A stretch of DNA of 64,000 nucleotides from JAVBWI01 sp036677445 (GCA_036677445.1 JAVBWI010000027.1:1-64000), one strand, 5' to 3'; positions 9,237 to 18,284 are shown, counted from the stretch's first letter. The notes: generated by a model not told the origin, from the letters alone. Program-made: numbers and translations.

Positions 9237-10463
9237 TTATTTTCCCAGAACAACGCTATCGTAGAACTCAGGGGTTTTACCCGCCAGTTTCGCTATCGTG
9301 CAGCTATGAACCAGATCATTCTTCTCATCACAATAGAAGGTACCGGAGGGCAGAACCAGCTCGTCGGTCTCCGCAAGGGCGTCGCGTACGGCATCCCGGG
9401 TTACCTCTCCCTTTGCCTCAGCGCGCAAAATGGCTTCGCAAACGGCCACCGCGCCGCCGTAGTACGCAGCCGCATATAAATCAGGGGTCTCGCCATAGAG
9501 CGCTTTGAACGCTTTTACGAAATCAACGACCACAGCCTCGGTGGAGGTGGATACGAAATCCGTAACGGAATACCAGCCGTCAACCCATTCCGCCTCGCAA
9601 AGATTCAGCACGTTATCCAACGTAGCGCCGGGGGAACCGATTACGGGAACATCAGGCAAATAAGTATTCAGCTGCTGTGCGATGATCGCCATCTCAGAGT
9701 CATGGGTCCAAATAAACACTGTGTCAACGCCCGCAGCCTGAAGGGCAAGAATGGAAGTGCTGAAATCAACGTCGTTCACGTTGTGCGGCTGATCGACATA
9801 TTCAATGCCATTGGCCTCAAAGTAAGCCATCGCGGTGTTTGCGCCGCCGGAACCGTATTCGTCGGATGCGTGGAGCAGGCCGACCTTCGCAGCGCCCAGC
9901 TTGTCCTTGCAGAACGTTGCCGCCACCTCAGCCATGATCGCATCGGATGCGCGGGTACGGAACATATAGGGATTGCTTCCGTCAATGGAAACGGAAGTAC
10001 CGCCGACAAGAACGGATACGCCATTGTTCTTCACGGTATCGGAAACCGCCAAGGCATTGGAGCTTCTGTGAGGCCCAATGATCGCGACGCAGCCATCCGA
10101 GATCAGCTTCTGCACTGCGGTCAGGGCGCCTTCCTGGGATGTCTGGTCATCTTCAGCGTTCAGGATGAACTTTTCATAACCGGCAGCCTCGTTATACTGG
10201 GCCAGAACCATCTCGCTGGCCTTCTGCATACGTTCACCATTGAGGGCGTTATCTCCGGTAAGCATCGCGGCCAAGCCAATGCGATAAACCGGCTGATCGC
10301 CTTGGGCAGCGGGTGTCTCGGCCTCCGGGGCGGTTGTGTTAGGGGCAGCGGATGCCGCATTGGCAGCAGGCGCGTTGGAGGCTCCTCCGGCACAGCCGGA
10401 GAGCATACCAACCACCATCAACAGTGCAAGCAACAGAGCAAGAGCAGATTTTGTCTTCTTCAT
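9237..10463 (-). CDS. LivJ/K-type substrate-binding lipoprotein
   Basis: 408 residues. A lipoprotein signal peptide ends in the lipobox LSGC at about residue 24, followed by an Ala/Pro/Thr-rich linker to residue 55 and a type I periplasmic-binding fold (YRIGLAAMLTGDNALNGE, then VAIIGPHRSSNALAVSD and GGTSVSIDGSNPYMFR, which contact the alpha-amino-acid or carboxylate in relatives). It is anchored outside the membrane and feeds the LivHMGF complex. Being second in the operon after a dehydrogenase is unusual for a plain leucine transporter and hints at another substrate. Confidence 0.9.
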   Translation of the reverse strand: MKKTKSALALLLALLMVVGMLSGCAGGASNAPAANAASAAPNTTAPEAETPAAQGDQPVYRIGLAAMLTGDNALNGERMQKASEMVLAQYNEAAGYEKFILNAEDDQTSQEGALTAVQKLISDGCVAIIGPHRSSNALAVSDTVKNNGVSVLVGGTSVSIDGSNPYMFRTRASDAIMAEVAATFCKDKLGAAKVGLLHASDEYGSGGANTAMAYFEANGIEYVDQPHNVNDVDFSTSILALQAAGVDTVFIWTHDSEMAIIAQQLNTYLPDVPVIGSPGATLDNVLNLCEAEWVDGWYSVTDFVSTSTEAVVVDFVKAFKALYGETPDLYAAAYYGGAVAVCEAILRAEAKGEVTRDAVRDALAETDELVLPSGTFYCDEKNDLVHSCTIAKLAGKTPEFYDSVVLGK

Positions 10464-10487
10464 TTTCTTCGCCTTTCTTCCTTTATT

Positions 10488-11573
10488 TTATTTCAGCCAT
10501 TCCAGTCCCAACCGGATGTTTGCTTTCAATGCTTCGCTCTCAAACCTTGTAACGGCATAAATGTAATCACAAAGTTCATTCAGAGCATTCACATCGTCAG
10601 GAAATCCGATCTCCTCCAAAGTAACCGGAACGGATAAAATACGCAAAAATTTCTGCAGTTCACGTATTTCTTCTTCATCAGCCCCGTTTACAGCCAGTTG
10701 AAGGGGCAATGCCATGCCAACCAATTCCCCATGAAGATATTCTTTTCGTATATCCTGATGCAAACGACAAATAGCATCATAGAAGTTATGCGCTATGGCC
10801 AAAGACTTCCCGCCGACGGACAAATCCGACAAAATGCCTGTTATCATCATGTTCAGACTTATGATGTCCTCTACAAGAGGCGTCGTCAGCCCTTGCTGAA
10901 AATCCGCGACAGCCTGCGCGGCGTTTTCCAGATAATACTTATAGGTATACTCCGCGAGGACCATGGCGCAGCGCAACGGGGCTATATATCCGCTGCCGCC
11001 CAGGCACATGGTCGTGAAGGCATATTCGGGATATTTCGCCATAGCGTCCACAATACCCGAAACAAAATAACGTACGGGACAATTGGAAACCAAATAGTCG
11101 AGATCCGCCAGTACGCAGCTGATCTCATGGTTTAGGAAATTGCTGTTGGAAATATTGCCGTCGGGACTGTATTCTACATATAACAGCGCGTATGATGCGC
11201 AGGTCGCGGCAGAAGTAGGAACTGTCATAATCCGAATACCCGCCATATTGGCAGCCGCCTTGGCGATGTCGATAATCCTACCTCCGCCTATGCCAACGGC
11301 CACTTGTGCGCCGCTTTCCCTGACCGCTTGCGCCGCGGCAGCAAAGGTTTCACCGGTAGCCGCATCTTCGCATACCCGCTCGGAAAATGAGATTCCCGCC
11401 GCTTCCAATGCGGCCCTGGTACGGTTCCCCGTTTTCTTTTCGATCAAAGGATCGGCATAAAAAACAAACGCGCTTTCTCCGTATTCCCTGACTTCCAACC
11501 CCAAACGGTTCAGCGCGCCATGATATTGATAATATCTGCCCGCACCCGTTTGTATGTTTTTACCTTCAATCAA
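10488..11573 (-). CDS. Iron-containing alcohol dehydrogenase (glycerol dehydrogenase-like)
   Basis: 361 residues of the GldA/HcxA branch of the type III alcohol dehydrogenases. The NAD-binding GGGRIIDIAKAAA lies near residue 95, TVPTSAATCASYA near 118, and the three metal ligands appear as Asp in GIVDAMAK, His in LAIAHNFYDAI and His in EYLHGELVGM. Members act on glycerol, 1,2-diols or hydroxycarboxylates. The only in-frame start that uses the visible ribosome-binding site is a TTG. First gene of the importer operon, which suggests that the transported compound is reduced or oxidised by it. Exact substrate unknown. Confidence 0.87.
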   Translation of the reverse strand: MIEGKNIQTGAGRYYQYHGALNRLGLEVREYGESAFVFYADPLIEKKTGNRTRAALEAAGISFSERVCEDAATGETFAAAAQAVRESGAQVAVGIGGGRIIDIAKAAANMAGIRIMTVPTSAATCASYALLYVEYSPDGNISNSNFLNHEISCVLADLDYLVSNCPVRYFVSGIVDAMAKYPEYAFTTMCLGGSGYIAPLRCAMVLAEYTYKYYLENAAQAVADFQQGLTTPLVEDIISLNMMITGILSDLSVGGKSLAIAHNFYDAICRLHQDIRKEYLHGELVGMALPLQLAVNGADEEEIRELQKFLRILSVPVTLEEIGFPDDVNALNELCDYIYAVTRFESEALKANIRLGLEWLK

Positions 11574-11757
11574 ATGGTATCAGCCTTTCTTTGTCGGCCA
11601 CGCTTCTTCCATAGCAATGTTGATTTCTCATTCACTGCATGCAGTTCTCGTATATAAATGTTTTGCGGATGACCGTTTCTGTTTTTTTAGGTGTTTCGAA
11701 TATTTGGATGAATATGGCGTGCAGTATGCTTTTGGTTTCTGTAATGGATTGCCTTTT

Positions 11758-11775
11758 AAAATTAAATTTAATATT
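11758..11775. promoter_or_regulatory. Candidate GntR operator, site 3
   Basis: AAAATTAAATTTAATATT differs by one base from the perfect palindrome before the DapA-family gene. It lies just downstream of the predicted -10 of the importer operon, a repressor position. Confidence 0.5.
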
Positions 11776-11790
11776 AAAAATCTTTTATTT

Positions 11791-11820
11791 ATTCAAACAC
11801 AATACGCATACTTCTGTCAA
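11791..11820 (-). promoter_or_regulatory. Predicted promoter of the dehydrogenase/importer operon
   Basis: Minus strand: -35 TTGACA, 18-base spacer, -10 TTGAAT. The long leader (over 200 bases) holds palindrome site 3. Confidence 0.45.
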
Positions 11821-11989
11821 GGCTTTTCTTTTGGAATTTTTCTTCCCCCGTGTTATGCTATAAATTCTTTTTATATATGGTATAGGCCTTACCTTGTCAA
11901 CGGATTATAGGGCGCCTTTTTTCTTGCCCGTGGTTGTGGTATTGTGAAGATAACGCATATCCCATCATCAAGTAAGCGGGGCGGCACAT

Positions 11990-13723
11990 ATGAAGCAGAA
12001 TGAACCAAGACGCGCGGTATCGCTTAGTTGGCGGCTCGTTACCATCGTGCTGCTGTGCTGGGTGCTGCCGGTGCTGCTCATTTTGGCGGTAATCGGCGCG
12101 TATTCCTATTCCCAGGTGAAGCAGCAGATCGCGGATACCATAACGGTCAGCGCGCAGAATGCCGCCAACATGGTAAAGACCGGCATGGAGAAGGCGTTTT
12201 CCGATTCTCGCGCCGCCTCCTACGACCCGACCATCCGCACAGCATATGCCGCCTACCGGAACGACGCGGACAAGGTGGTGCTCTACGATACGCTTATCGA
12301 CTACCTGACACGCCAATACCGCTATAACGATGTGTTTACCACCACCATGCTGTTCTTCTGCAATGAGCCGGATAACATCTATTACATCAACAACAACGCC
12401 AACGCCAACGCATATGGATTTGTTCGAAAATATGTCGCCACCGTACACGATGCCGTGCAGTCTTTGTCCTCTGAAATTGGCACGAATATCCGCTTTGTGG
12501 CGCATGATGAAACGCTCTATATGGTAAGAAACCTGGTGGACAGCTCCTTTGACCCGTATGCCATGCTTGTGATGCAGATCGACAAAGCCGTCCTGTTCCG
12601 GGAGATGACCGGTATCGTCTGGCTGACGGACGCCACCGTAACGCTGGACGGCGCTTCCGTCACGGTATTTGGCGAGGGGGCGGAAGCGCCGGAAAACGGC
12701 AAGCTCGTTAATCTCATGCAGTATGAGGAGAACGGCGGGCTTGTGACGGTTGGACTTAGCCAAAAACTCGATCAGCATGAGGTTTCCTATTTTCTGCGGG
12801 TGGACAGCTCCAAACTGTTGGATCAATTGTCCACCATGCAAAAGCTGCTTCTCCCCATCAGCATATTTGTAGTGCCCCTGCTTATCATTGCAATCTTTGC
12901 CTTCAACCGGCTGGTTTCGCGCCCAGTGGAACGTCTGGTGGAGGCCGCCGCCATCATAGAAAAAGGCGAACTGGGTTACCAGGCCAGGGATCTCCCTTCA
13001 AGCTCCGAATTCCGGTATCTCTACGAGCGCTTCAACAGCATGTCCATGAGCATGAAGGAGCAGTTTGAGCGCAGCTATTATGAGCAGCTTGCCCTGCAGG
13101 ATTCCCGCATGAAGGCGCTGCAGTCCCAGATCAATCCGCACTTTTTGAACAATACGCTCGAGATCATCAACTGGGAGGCGAGGATGGCGGGCAACCTCAA
13201 TGTCTCCAGAATGATCGAGGCGCTCTCGACGCTGCTTTCCGCGGCCACCGCGCGCGGCGGAAACCCCATGACGCACTTGAGCGAGGAGCTCGCGTTTGTG
13301 GAAGCGTACCTCTACATCATCTCTGTGCGCATGGGCAAGCGGTTGCACGTCATCAAGGAAATCGACGAAGAACTCTTATCGCTGCTTGTTCCGCGGCTCA
13401 TCATGCAGCCGGTGGTGGAAAACGCGGTGGAGCACGGCATCACCCCGCGCCAGCGCGGTACGCTGACGCTGCGCATATATGCCGAAGGCGAAACGCTGCG
13501 GCTGGAGGTGGAAAACGACGGGGGTATGAGCGACACAGACAAGGAAGCAATCAAGCGTTTGCTCTCTGAAGAAACCCCGGAGGAGGACGTTTCAAAGCCC
13601 GGCCAGGTGGGCATACGAAACGTAAACCAGCGCTTAAAGCTCCTGTACGGCGGCGGCGCGGGGCTGACTATATCGGAAACGGATGCGGGCGATACGCTCG
13701 CGCGTATTTCACTGCCCCTATAA
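11990..13723 (+). CDS. YesM-type sensor histidine kinase
   Basis: 577 residues. One membrane segment at about 17-37, an extracytoplasmic sensor domain to about 285, a second segment (PISIFVVPLLIIAIFAF), a HAMP domain, then a His_kinase domain with the phosphoacceptor His in SQINPHFLNNTLEIINWEA and an HATPase_c domain with the N-box MQPVVENAVEHGI and G-box PGQVGIRNVNQRL. This subgroup works with AraC-type response regulators to control sugar uptake operons; the partner is encoded after the transporter genes. The dCache-like sensor presumably detects the sugar or its binding protein. Confidence 0.93.
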   Translation: MKQNEPRRAVSLSWRLVTIVLLCWVLPVLLILAVIGAYSYSQVKQQIADTITVSAQNAANMVKTGMEKAFSDSRAASYDPTIRTAYAAYRNDADKVVLYDTLIDYLTRQYRYNDVFTTTMLFFCNEPDNIYYINNNANANAYGFVRKYVATVHDAVQSLSSEIGTNIRFVAHDETLYMVRNLVDSSFDPYAMLVMQIDKAVLFREMTGIVWLTDATVTLDGASVTVFGEGAEAPENGKLVNLMQYEENGGLVTVGLSQKLDQHEVSYFLRVDSSKLLDQLSTMQKLLLPISIFVVPLLIIAIFAFNRLVSRPVERLVEAAAIIEKGELGYQARDLPSSSEFRYLYERFNSMSMSMKEQFERSYYEQLALQDSRMKALQSQINPHFLNNTLEIINWEARMAGNLNVSRMIEALSTLLSAATARGGNPMTHLSEELAFVEAYLYIISVRMGKRLHVIKEIDEELLSLLVPRLIMQPVVENAVEHGITPRQRGTLTLRIYAEGETLRLEVENDGGMSDTDKEAIKRLLSEETPEEDVSKPGQVGIRNVNQRLKLLYGGGAGLTISETDAGDTLARISLPL

Positions 13724-13872
13724 ATACTTGCCATGAAATGGCGCAACGAGCGTCAAAAAAAGGCAACGGCAGCAATTCTGATGTTCTCTTGATAAAGATA
13801 AAATATAGTTGTCTTACACAAGACGCGCTTCTTTTATTCATATCCAAATATCAAAAATGGAGGACAAGGTAA

Positions 13873-15204
13873 ATGAAGAAACTGTTTGCTCTGTTGCTCG
13901 CAGCGCTCATGCTTGTGTTGTCCTTTGGCTGCACGCCCGCCCCGGCGCCCGCAGCAGCCGAAACAGCCGCGCCTGAGGCCAACCAGGCGCCCGCCCCCGA
14001 TCCGGCCGATGCGGCCAAAGCCCCCGTTCAGCTTGTGGTCGTGACCTCTTACGGCGGGGACGACGGCAACCGCCAGAACTATGAAGCCGCCTACAAGGCA
14101 TATCAGGCCGCCAGCGGCAACGAAGTGCTCGACGCTTCCGCCACCTCCAACGAGGAATGGAAATCCAAGGTCATGACGGATTTTGAAACCGGCGCCGAAC
14201 CCGACGTCCTGTTCTATTTCTCCGGCGTGGACGCCAACAAAATCGTGGAAGCGAATAAGGTCGTCTCTATCGATGAGATCCGCGCCGAATATCCGGATTA
14301 CGCTTCCAACATGAAGGATTCCATGCTGCAGGCTTCCCCCGCGGACGGCAAGAAGTACACCGTGCCCGTAAACGGATACTGGGAAGGCCTCTTTGTGAAC
14401 AAGAAAGTGCTTGCGGACTGCGGCGTTGCCGTACCCGGCGCGGACTACACCTGGGAACAGTTCCTCAAGGACTGCGAGGCCATCAAATCAAAGGGCTACA
14501 CCCCCGTCGCCGTCTCCCTGCAGGAAGTCCCGCACTACTGGTTTGAGTTCGCCATATTGAACCATGGCAGCGTAAATAACCACATCGCCCTGCCCGCAAG
14601 CGCGACCGACGAAGTTGGGCAGAAGTGGGCATCGGGCCTTGACGACATCACCGCGCTCTATAAAGCCGGTTACCTGCCCAAGAACACACTGACCGCCACG
14701 GACGCTGAAACCGTGCAGATGATGGCGGACAATCAGGCAGCGTTCCTCATCGACGGCAGCTGGAAGATCGGCTGGTTCGTGGACAACGCCGCGAGCATCG
14801 ACGACTTCACCGTGACCTATGTGCCAGGCGCGGGCGAGCGCAAGGCGACCGATATCATCGGCGGTCTCTCCATGGGTTACTACATCACCCGCAAGGCGTG
14901 GGACGACCCAATGAAGCGCGAAGCGGCGGTGCAGTTCGTAACGGCCATGACCACGGATGAAGTGGTGAGCCTGTTCGGCGCCACCGCCATCACCGCGCTC
15001 AAGAACGGCACCATTCCGCCCGCCGACGCAAACAGCCTGGTCAAAGACGCTCTCGCCATGACCAAGGGTGCCACCGGAATCTCCGGGGCAACGCAGGACG
15101 GCCTGAAGGCGGAAGGCCGCGCGGATCTGTTCGCCAACATCAAGAACATCGTGGAAGGCAAGATCACCGCGGCCGACGCCATAGTGAGCGCCCTTTCCAA
15201 GTAA
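13873..15204 (+). CDS. CUT1 sugar ABC transporter substrate-binding lipoprotein
   Basis: 443 residues. Signal peptide with a Cys at about residue 20 in a LSFGC lipobox, then an Ala/Pro-rich linker to about 50 and a family 1 extracellular solute-binding fold (LVVVTSYGGDDGN, ADGKKYTVPVNGYWEGLFVNKKVL, FLIDGSWKIGWF). The middle sugar-binding segment with clustered Trp residues fits an oligosaccharide. Ribosome-binding site TGGAGGA. No ATPase gene is in the locus, as usual for CUT1 systems that share an MsiK/MalK-type ATPase. Neighbouring phosphorylase suggests an N-acetylated disaccharide, by inference. Confidence 0.9.
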   Translation: MKKLFALLLAALMLVLSFGCTPAPAPAAAETAAPEANQAPAPDPADAAKAPVQLVVVTSYGGDDGNRQNYEAAYKAYQAASGNEVLDASATSNEEWKSKVMTDFETGAEPDVLFYFSGVDANKIVEANKVVSIDEIRAEYPDYASNMKDSMLQASPADGKKYTVPVNGYWEGLFVNKKVLADCGVAVPGADYTWEQFLKDCEAIKSKGYTPVAVSLQEVPHYWFEFAILNHGSVNNHIALPASATDEVGQKWASGLDDITALYKAGYLPKNTLTATDAETVQMMADNQAAFLIDGSWKIGWFVDNAASIDDFTVTYVPGAGERKATDIIGGLSMGYYITRKAWDDPMKREAAVQFVTAMTTDEVVSLFGATAITALKNGTIPPADANSLVKDALAMTKGATGISGATQDGLKAEGRADLFANIKNIVEGKITAADAIVSALSK

Positions 15205-15240
15205 ATCCGCACCCCACAAGAAGCGGTATCAGAACAAGCG

Positions 15241-15271
15241 GGGCTGTCCGGGTCTCCCGGGCAGCCCTTTT
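15241..15271 (+). terminator. Hairpin after the binding-protein gene (partial terminator/attenuator)
   Basis: A 12-base-pair stem (GGGCTGTCCGGG with CCCGGGCAGCCC, one G-U) and 3-base loop, followed by TTTT. Placed between binding protein and permease, such hairpins normally limit read-through so that the binding protein is made in excess. Confidence 0.7.
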
Positions 15272-15275
15272 CATA

Positions 15276-15301
15276 GTAAGCGCTGATTAATCAGTGGTTA
15301 C
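15276..15301. repeat. 26-bp near-palindrome matching the MITE ends
   Basis: Contains CGCTGATTAATCAG with flanking GTAAG and GGTTAC, so both arms match the terminal inverted repeat of the element in the glmS leader (GTAAGCGCTGATTAA). It looks like two element ends joined with the interior missing. Confidence 0.5.
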
Positions 15302-15324
15302 CCAAGGCCTAAGAGGATGACGAC

Positions 15325-16221
15325 ATGAACAATACCTCCACCATATTCAAAAGGAAGTCGCCGCTTTTCTTTTTCCTGATCCCTGCGTTTGCGTTTCTTG
15401 CGCTGTACCTGTTCTATCCGTTTGTGATGAACGTCGTCAATAGCTTTTCCCACATTTCCGGCCTGGGCACGGCCGCCGAAGGGCTAAACGACCCGTGGTA
15501 CCTCAACTATGCAAAGCTGTTTTCCGACCCGCAGATGGCCACGGCCCTTAAAAACAGCCTGCTTTTAATGGTATGCACCATCGTATTCCAGGTAGGCGTC
15601 GCGCTTGTTTTAGCGCTTCTTGTAGACAATATCCGGCGCGGTCATGAGTTTTTCCGCACGGTCTATTTCTTCCCCATCGTGATCAGCGCGACTGCGCTCG
15701 GCCTTTTATTTAACCTCATATTCCTGTATAACGGCGGTATGCTCAACCAGCTGCTGCAAAAGGTATTCGGCCTGACCGAGTTTATCGACTGGAAGGATGA
15801 AAGCCACTATCTTTTCACCATGTTTTCGCCCGTGATGTGGCAGTACGTGGGGTTCTATTTTGTCATACTCATCACGGGGCTTAACAACATTTCCCCTGAA
15901 ATTTACGAAGCCGCGCAATTGGACGGCGCAAGCGGATGGAAGCGGGTGCGTTATGTGACTTTGCCGCTCTTGCGCAATGTGCTTTGCACCTGCCTTGTGC
16001 TGGCCATTACCGGCGCGCTCAAAGCGTTCGACCTCCCCTGGGTGATGATGGGCGCCGGCATTCCCATGGATAAATCGTGGCTGACGGGCACGTATATGTA
16101 TAACCAGACATTCCTTCGTACGGATGTGGACTACGGCTCCACCATCGCCATCGTGATCGTGGTGCTGGGCGTGACGATCTCCAAGCTTGCCAACAAAGTA
16201 TTCAGGGAAAAGGATTATTAA
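15325..16221 (+). CDS. CUT1 sugar ABC permease (MalF/UgpA-like)
   Basis: 298 residues with six membrane segments. The EAA coupling loop is EAAQLDGASGWKRVRYVTLP near residues 195-214, the family site of contact with the ATPase. It forms the translocation pore with the next gene product, whose start codon follows the stop by one base. N-terminal segment FFFLIPAFAFLALYLFYPF is typical. Confidence 0.92.
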   Translation: MNNTSTIFKRKSPLFFFLIPAFAFLALYLFYPFVMNVVNSFSHISGLGTAAEGLNDPWYLNYAKLFSDPQMATALKNSLLLMVCTIVFQVGVALVLALLVDNIRRGHEFFRTVYFFPIVISATALGLLFNLIFLYNGGMLNQLLQKVFGLTEFIDWKDESHYLFTMFSPVMWQYVGFYFVILITGLNNISPEIYEAAQLDGASGWKRVRYVTLPLLRNVLCTCLVLAITGALKAFDLPWVMMGAGIPMDKSWLTGTYMYNQTFLRTDVDYGSTIAIVIVVLGVTISKLANKVFREKDY

Positions 16222-16222
16222 A

Positions 16223-17116
16223 ATGGAACTGCAGGTAAATACGAAACCCGGTATAAGGACGCGGCGTTTTTCATGGCCCAGGGCGCTCACCTACATTCCG
16301 CTGAGCGTTTGGGCTTTTACCACCATATACCCGTTCTTCTGGGTCATCATCAATTCCTTCCGCGTCAGGGGCGAGATCCGCTCGGACAGCTTTTCCATTC
16401 CGTGGCCGTGGCTGCCCTCTTTCACGCTGGATAATTATATGACCACATTTGAGCGCGCGGATATGATGACCGCCTACCGCAACAGCCTTTTGATTTCCGT
16501 CATCGTTACGGCGGTTGTGGTGGTGCTTGCGGGGCTTGCCGCATATGGCATGGTACGCTATGAGTTCAAGGGCAAGAAGGTGCTCCACTCCCTTATTATC
16601 GCCAGCATGATGTTCCCGGTGTTCTCCACCATTATCCCGGTGTTCCGCATGGAGGTTGCGTTGGGGTTAGCGGGTACCACCAATACTTGGCTTTCGCTTC
16701 TGGCGACGGCGCTTCCGCAGATCGCGGGGAACTTATCCTTTGCCATCGTGGTGCTGATGGGCTTTATACGCTCGCTGCCCGTGGATATGGAGGAGGCGGC
16801 GTACCTGGACGGCTGCAGCGTGTTCCAGATTTATTTCAAAATCATCATGCCGGTGGCGCGGCCCTCGTTTGCGACGGTGGCGATATTCTCCTTCCTCTGG
16901 TCGTATAACGACCTGTTTACACAGATGTTCTTTTTGCGCCTGCCCAACCAAAGGACAATCACGCTGCTGCTAAACGAAATCAGCTCCCAGGCGGGCGTCA
17001 ACTACGGCTTTATGGCGGCGGCGGTGGTCGTGGTGGTCATCCCGGTGGTACTTGTATATATTTTATTGCAGAAGAACATCATCAAGGGCCTGACGGCAGG
17101 GGCGATCAAGGGGTAA
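16223..17116 (+). CDS. CUT1 sugar ABC permease (MalG/UgpE-like)
   Basis: 297 residues, six membrane segments, EAA loop EEAAYLDGCSVFQIYFKIIM. The ATG was chosen over an upstream in-frame TTG because the ribosome-binding site (GGGAAAAGGA) precedes it and the TTG lies inside the preceding gene. C-terminal KNIIKGLTAGAIKG is characteristic of this family. Terminal gene of the transporter block before a long structured spacer. Confidence 0.92.
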   Translation: MELQVNTKPGIRTRRFSWPRALTYIPLSVWAFTTIYPFFWVIINSFRVRGEIRSDSFSIPWPWLPSFTLDNYMTTFERADMMTAYRNSLLISVIVTAVVVVLAGLAAYGMVRYEFKGKKVLHSLIIASMMFPVFSTIIPVFRMEVALGLAGTTNTWLSLLATALPQIAGNLSFAIVVLMGFIRSLPVDMEEAAYLDGCSVFQIYFKIIMPVARPSFATVAIFSFLWSYNDLFTQMFFLRLPNQRTITLLLNEISSQAGVNYGFMAAAVVVVVIPVVLVYILLQKNIIKGLTAGAIKG

Positions 17117-17146
17117 CAGCCAATCTGCTTAACGGTTTTAAGGTAT

Positions 17147-17164
17147 CGGCGCTTCAGAGCGCCG
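17147..17164 (+). terminator. Terminator-like hairpin after the permease genes
   Basis: CGGCGCT-TCAG-AGCGCCG stem-loop followed after seven bases by TTTTTT. A second perfect 10-bp stem (GTGGGGAAAC with GTTTCCCCAC) follows at 17181-17203. Confidence 0.5.
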
Positions 17165-17301
17165 ACGAATATTTTTTAATGTGGGGAAACTGCGTTTCCC
17201 CACACCCCTTCCTTGGGAACTCCCATAGTGGAAGCCCTCCCCTGCCTCAAAACGTATTATTGAGCGGTAAATCATGCATCTTCTTACAGGAAAGATACAC
17301 A

Positions 17302-17473
17302 GTCTGTCGAAAAACCTCTCTGGATTCGGAGGCTTCCAACCGACGCCAGCGACATGCGCGGTGGCGGCGGAAGGTCTTGCAGCGCAAGGCTTTCCTTGCA
17401 GGAACAACCGCCCGTGCCGTAGGCACAGGTTGTTCCTGTATCCTCGAAAAAGTGCCGTAGGCACTTTTTCGAC
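17302..17473 (-). repeat. Structured intergenic repeat, copy A
   Basis: Read on the minus strand it has the modules GTCGAAAAAGTGCC/GGCACTTTTTCGA (hairpin), AGGAACAACCTGTGCC with its complement, GGAAAGCCTTGCG/GCAAGG (imperfect hairpin), then CGCCGCCACCGCGCATGTCGC and a closing AAGCCTCCG segment. The same module order occurs in copies B and C elsewhere in the window. It lies in the 5' leader of the response regulator gene, in reverse orientation to it. Confidence 0.75.
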
Positions 17474-17510
17474 ATTCATATGTGGTAAACTGTATGTGGA
17501 GGTGAACGGC

Positions 17511-18284
17511 ATGTGGAAGGTGGCGCTTATCGACGACGAGGAGATCATCGTCGAAGGGCTCAGGCGCATCGTGCCCTGGGAACGCTACGGCTGCGAAGTG
17601 ATCGCCGCCGCATACAACGCAGCGGAGGGCGAGCGCGCCATCCGCACGCATACGCCGCACATCGTGGTGACGGACATCAAAATGCCGGACGCGGACGGGC
17701 TGACCATGCTGGCCGGGCTTAGGAGCGAGTTTCCGGACATGCAGGTGATCGTGCTTTCCGGCCACAACGATTTCGCGTACGCACAGCAGGCCATATGCCT
17801 TGGGGTGCGCCGCTTTTTACTCAAGCCCTCCAAAATGGAGGAAATCGAGGAAGCGCTCCTTTGCGCAACGGCGTATTTAAGCGGCAAAGGCAATGATGCG
17901 GAGCAAGAGAAAGCGGCGGAAGAGGAGCTCTTAGGCGCGGGCAGCTATGTCGTCCGGCAGGCGATCGCCTGCATGGAAGAGCACTACGCCGAACGGCTCA
18001 CATTGCAGACCGTGGCGGAGCATTGTTATGTGTCACAATGGCACCTCTCCAAGCTATTGAACAAGCACGCGGGCCAATCCTTCTACGATTTATTGAATGC
18101 CATCCGCATCGGCCGCGCGCGTGAACTGTTGCAGGACCCGAGTCTAAAAATCAGTGAGATCTGCGAGCTGACGGGCTATGCGGATACCGCGCATTTTGCG
18201 CGGGTATTCAAGCGCATCGCGGGCATGAGCGCAAACGAATACCGCAACACCGTATGCCGCTTCAAGGCCAGGCCGCAGCAATAA
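17511..18284 (+). CDS. YesN-type response regulator (REC + AraC HTH)
   Basis: 257 residues. Receiver domain at 1-120 with acidic pocket DDEE at 8-11, phospho-acceptor Asp55 in VTDIKMP, and Lys in RFLLKPSK. A short linker leads to an AraC-type double helix-turn-helix at about 150-250 (TVAEHCYVSQWHLSKLL, ISEICELTGYADTAHFARVFKR). A longer open frame extends upstream through a repeat element, but the GGAGGT site seven bases before this ATG and the receiver alignment fix the start. Expected partner of the YesM kinase, activating transporter and phosphorylase genes. Confidence 0.93.
   Translation: MWKVALIDDEEIIVEGLRRIVPWERYGCEVIAAAYNAAEGERAIRTHTPHIVVTDIKMPDADGLTMLAGLRSEFPDMQVIVLSGHNDFAYAQQAICLGVRRFLLKPSKMEEIEEALLCATAYLSGKGNDAEQEKAAEEELLGAGSYVVRQAIACMEEHYAERLTLQTVAEHCYVSQWHLSKLLNKHAGQSFYDLLNAIRIGRARELLQDPSLKISEICELTGYADTAHFARVFKRIAGMSANEYRNTVCRFKARPQQ

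Larger units (their letters stand above)
11574..11989. other. AT-rich divergent regulatory region
   Basis: No convincing gene here. The region is markedly more A/T-rich than its surroundings. It carries the leader, palindrome and promoter of the leftward importer operon and must also hold the start signals of the rightward sensor kinase, for which I see no clear -35/-10 pair. A plus-strand open frame covers it but has no ribosome-binding site or recognisable protein. Confidence 0.5.

Noticed and set aside
11554..11910. 118-codon plus-strand frame in the AT-rich divergent spacer
   Set aside because: No ribosome-binding site, overlaps the importer promoter and operator, Phe/Tyr-rich random-looking peptide.
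17274..17510. N-terminal extension of the response regulator
   Set aside because: The extension is encoded by repeat copy A; a strong ribosome-binding site and receiver-domain alignment place the start at 17511.
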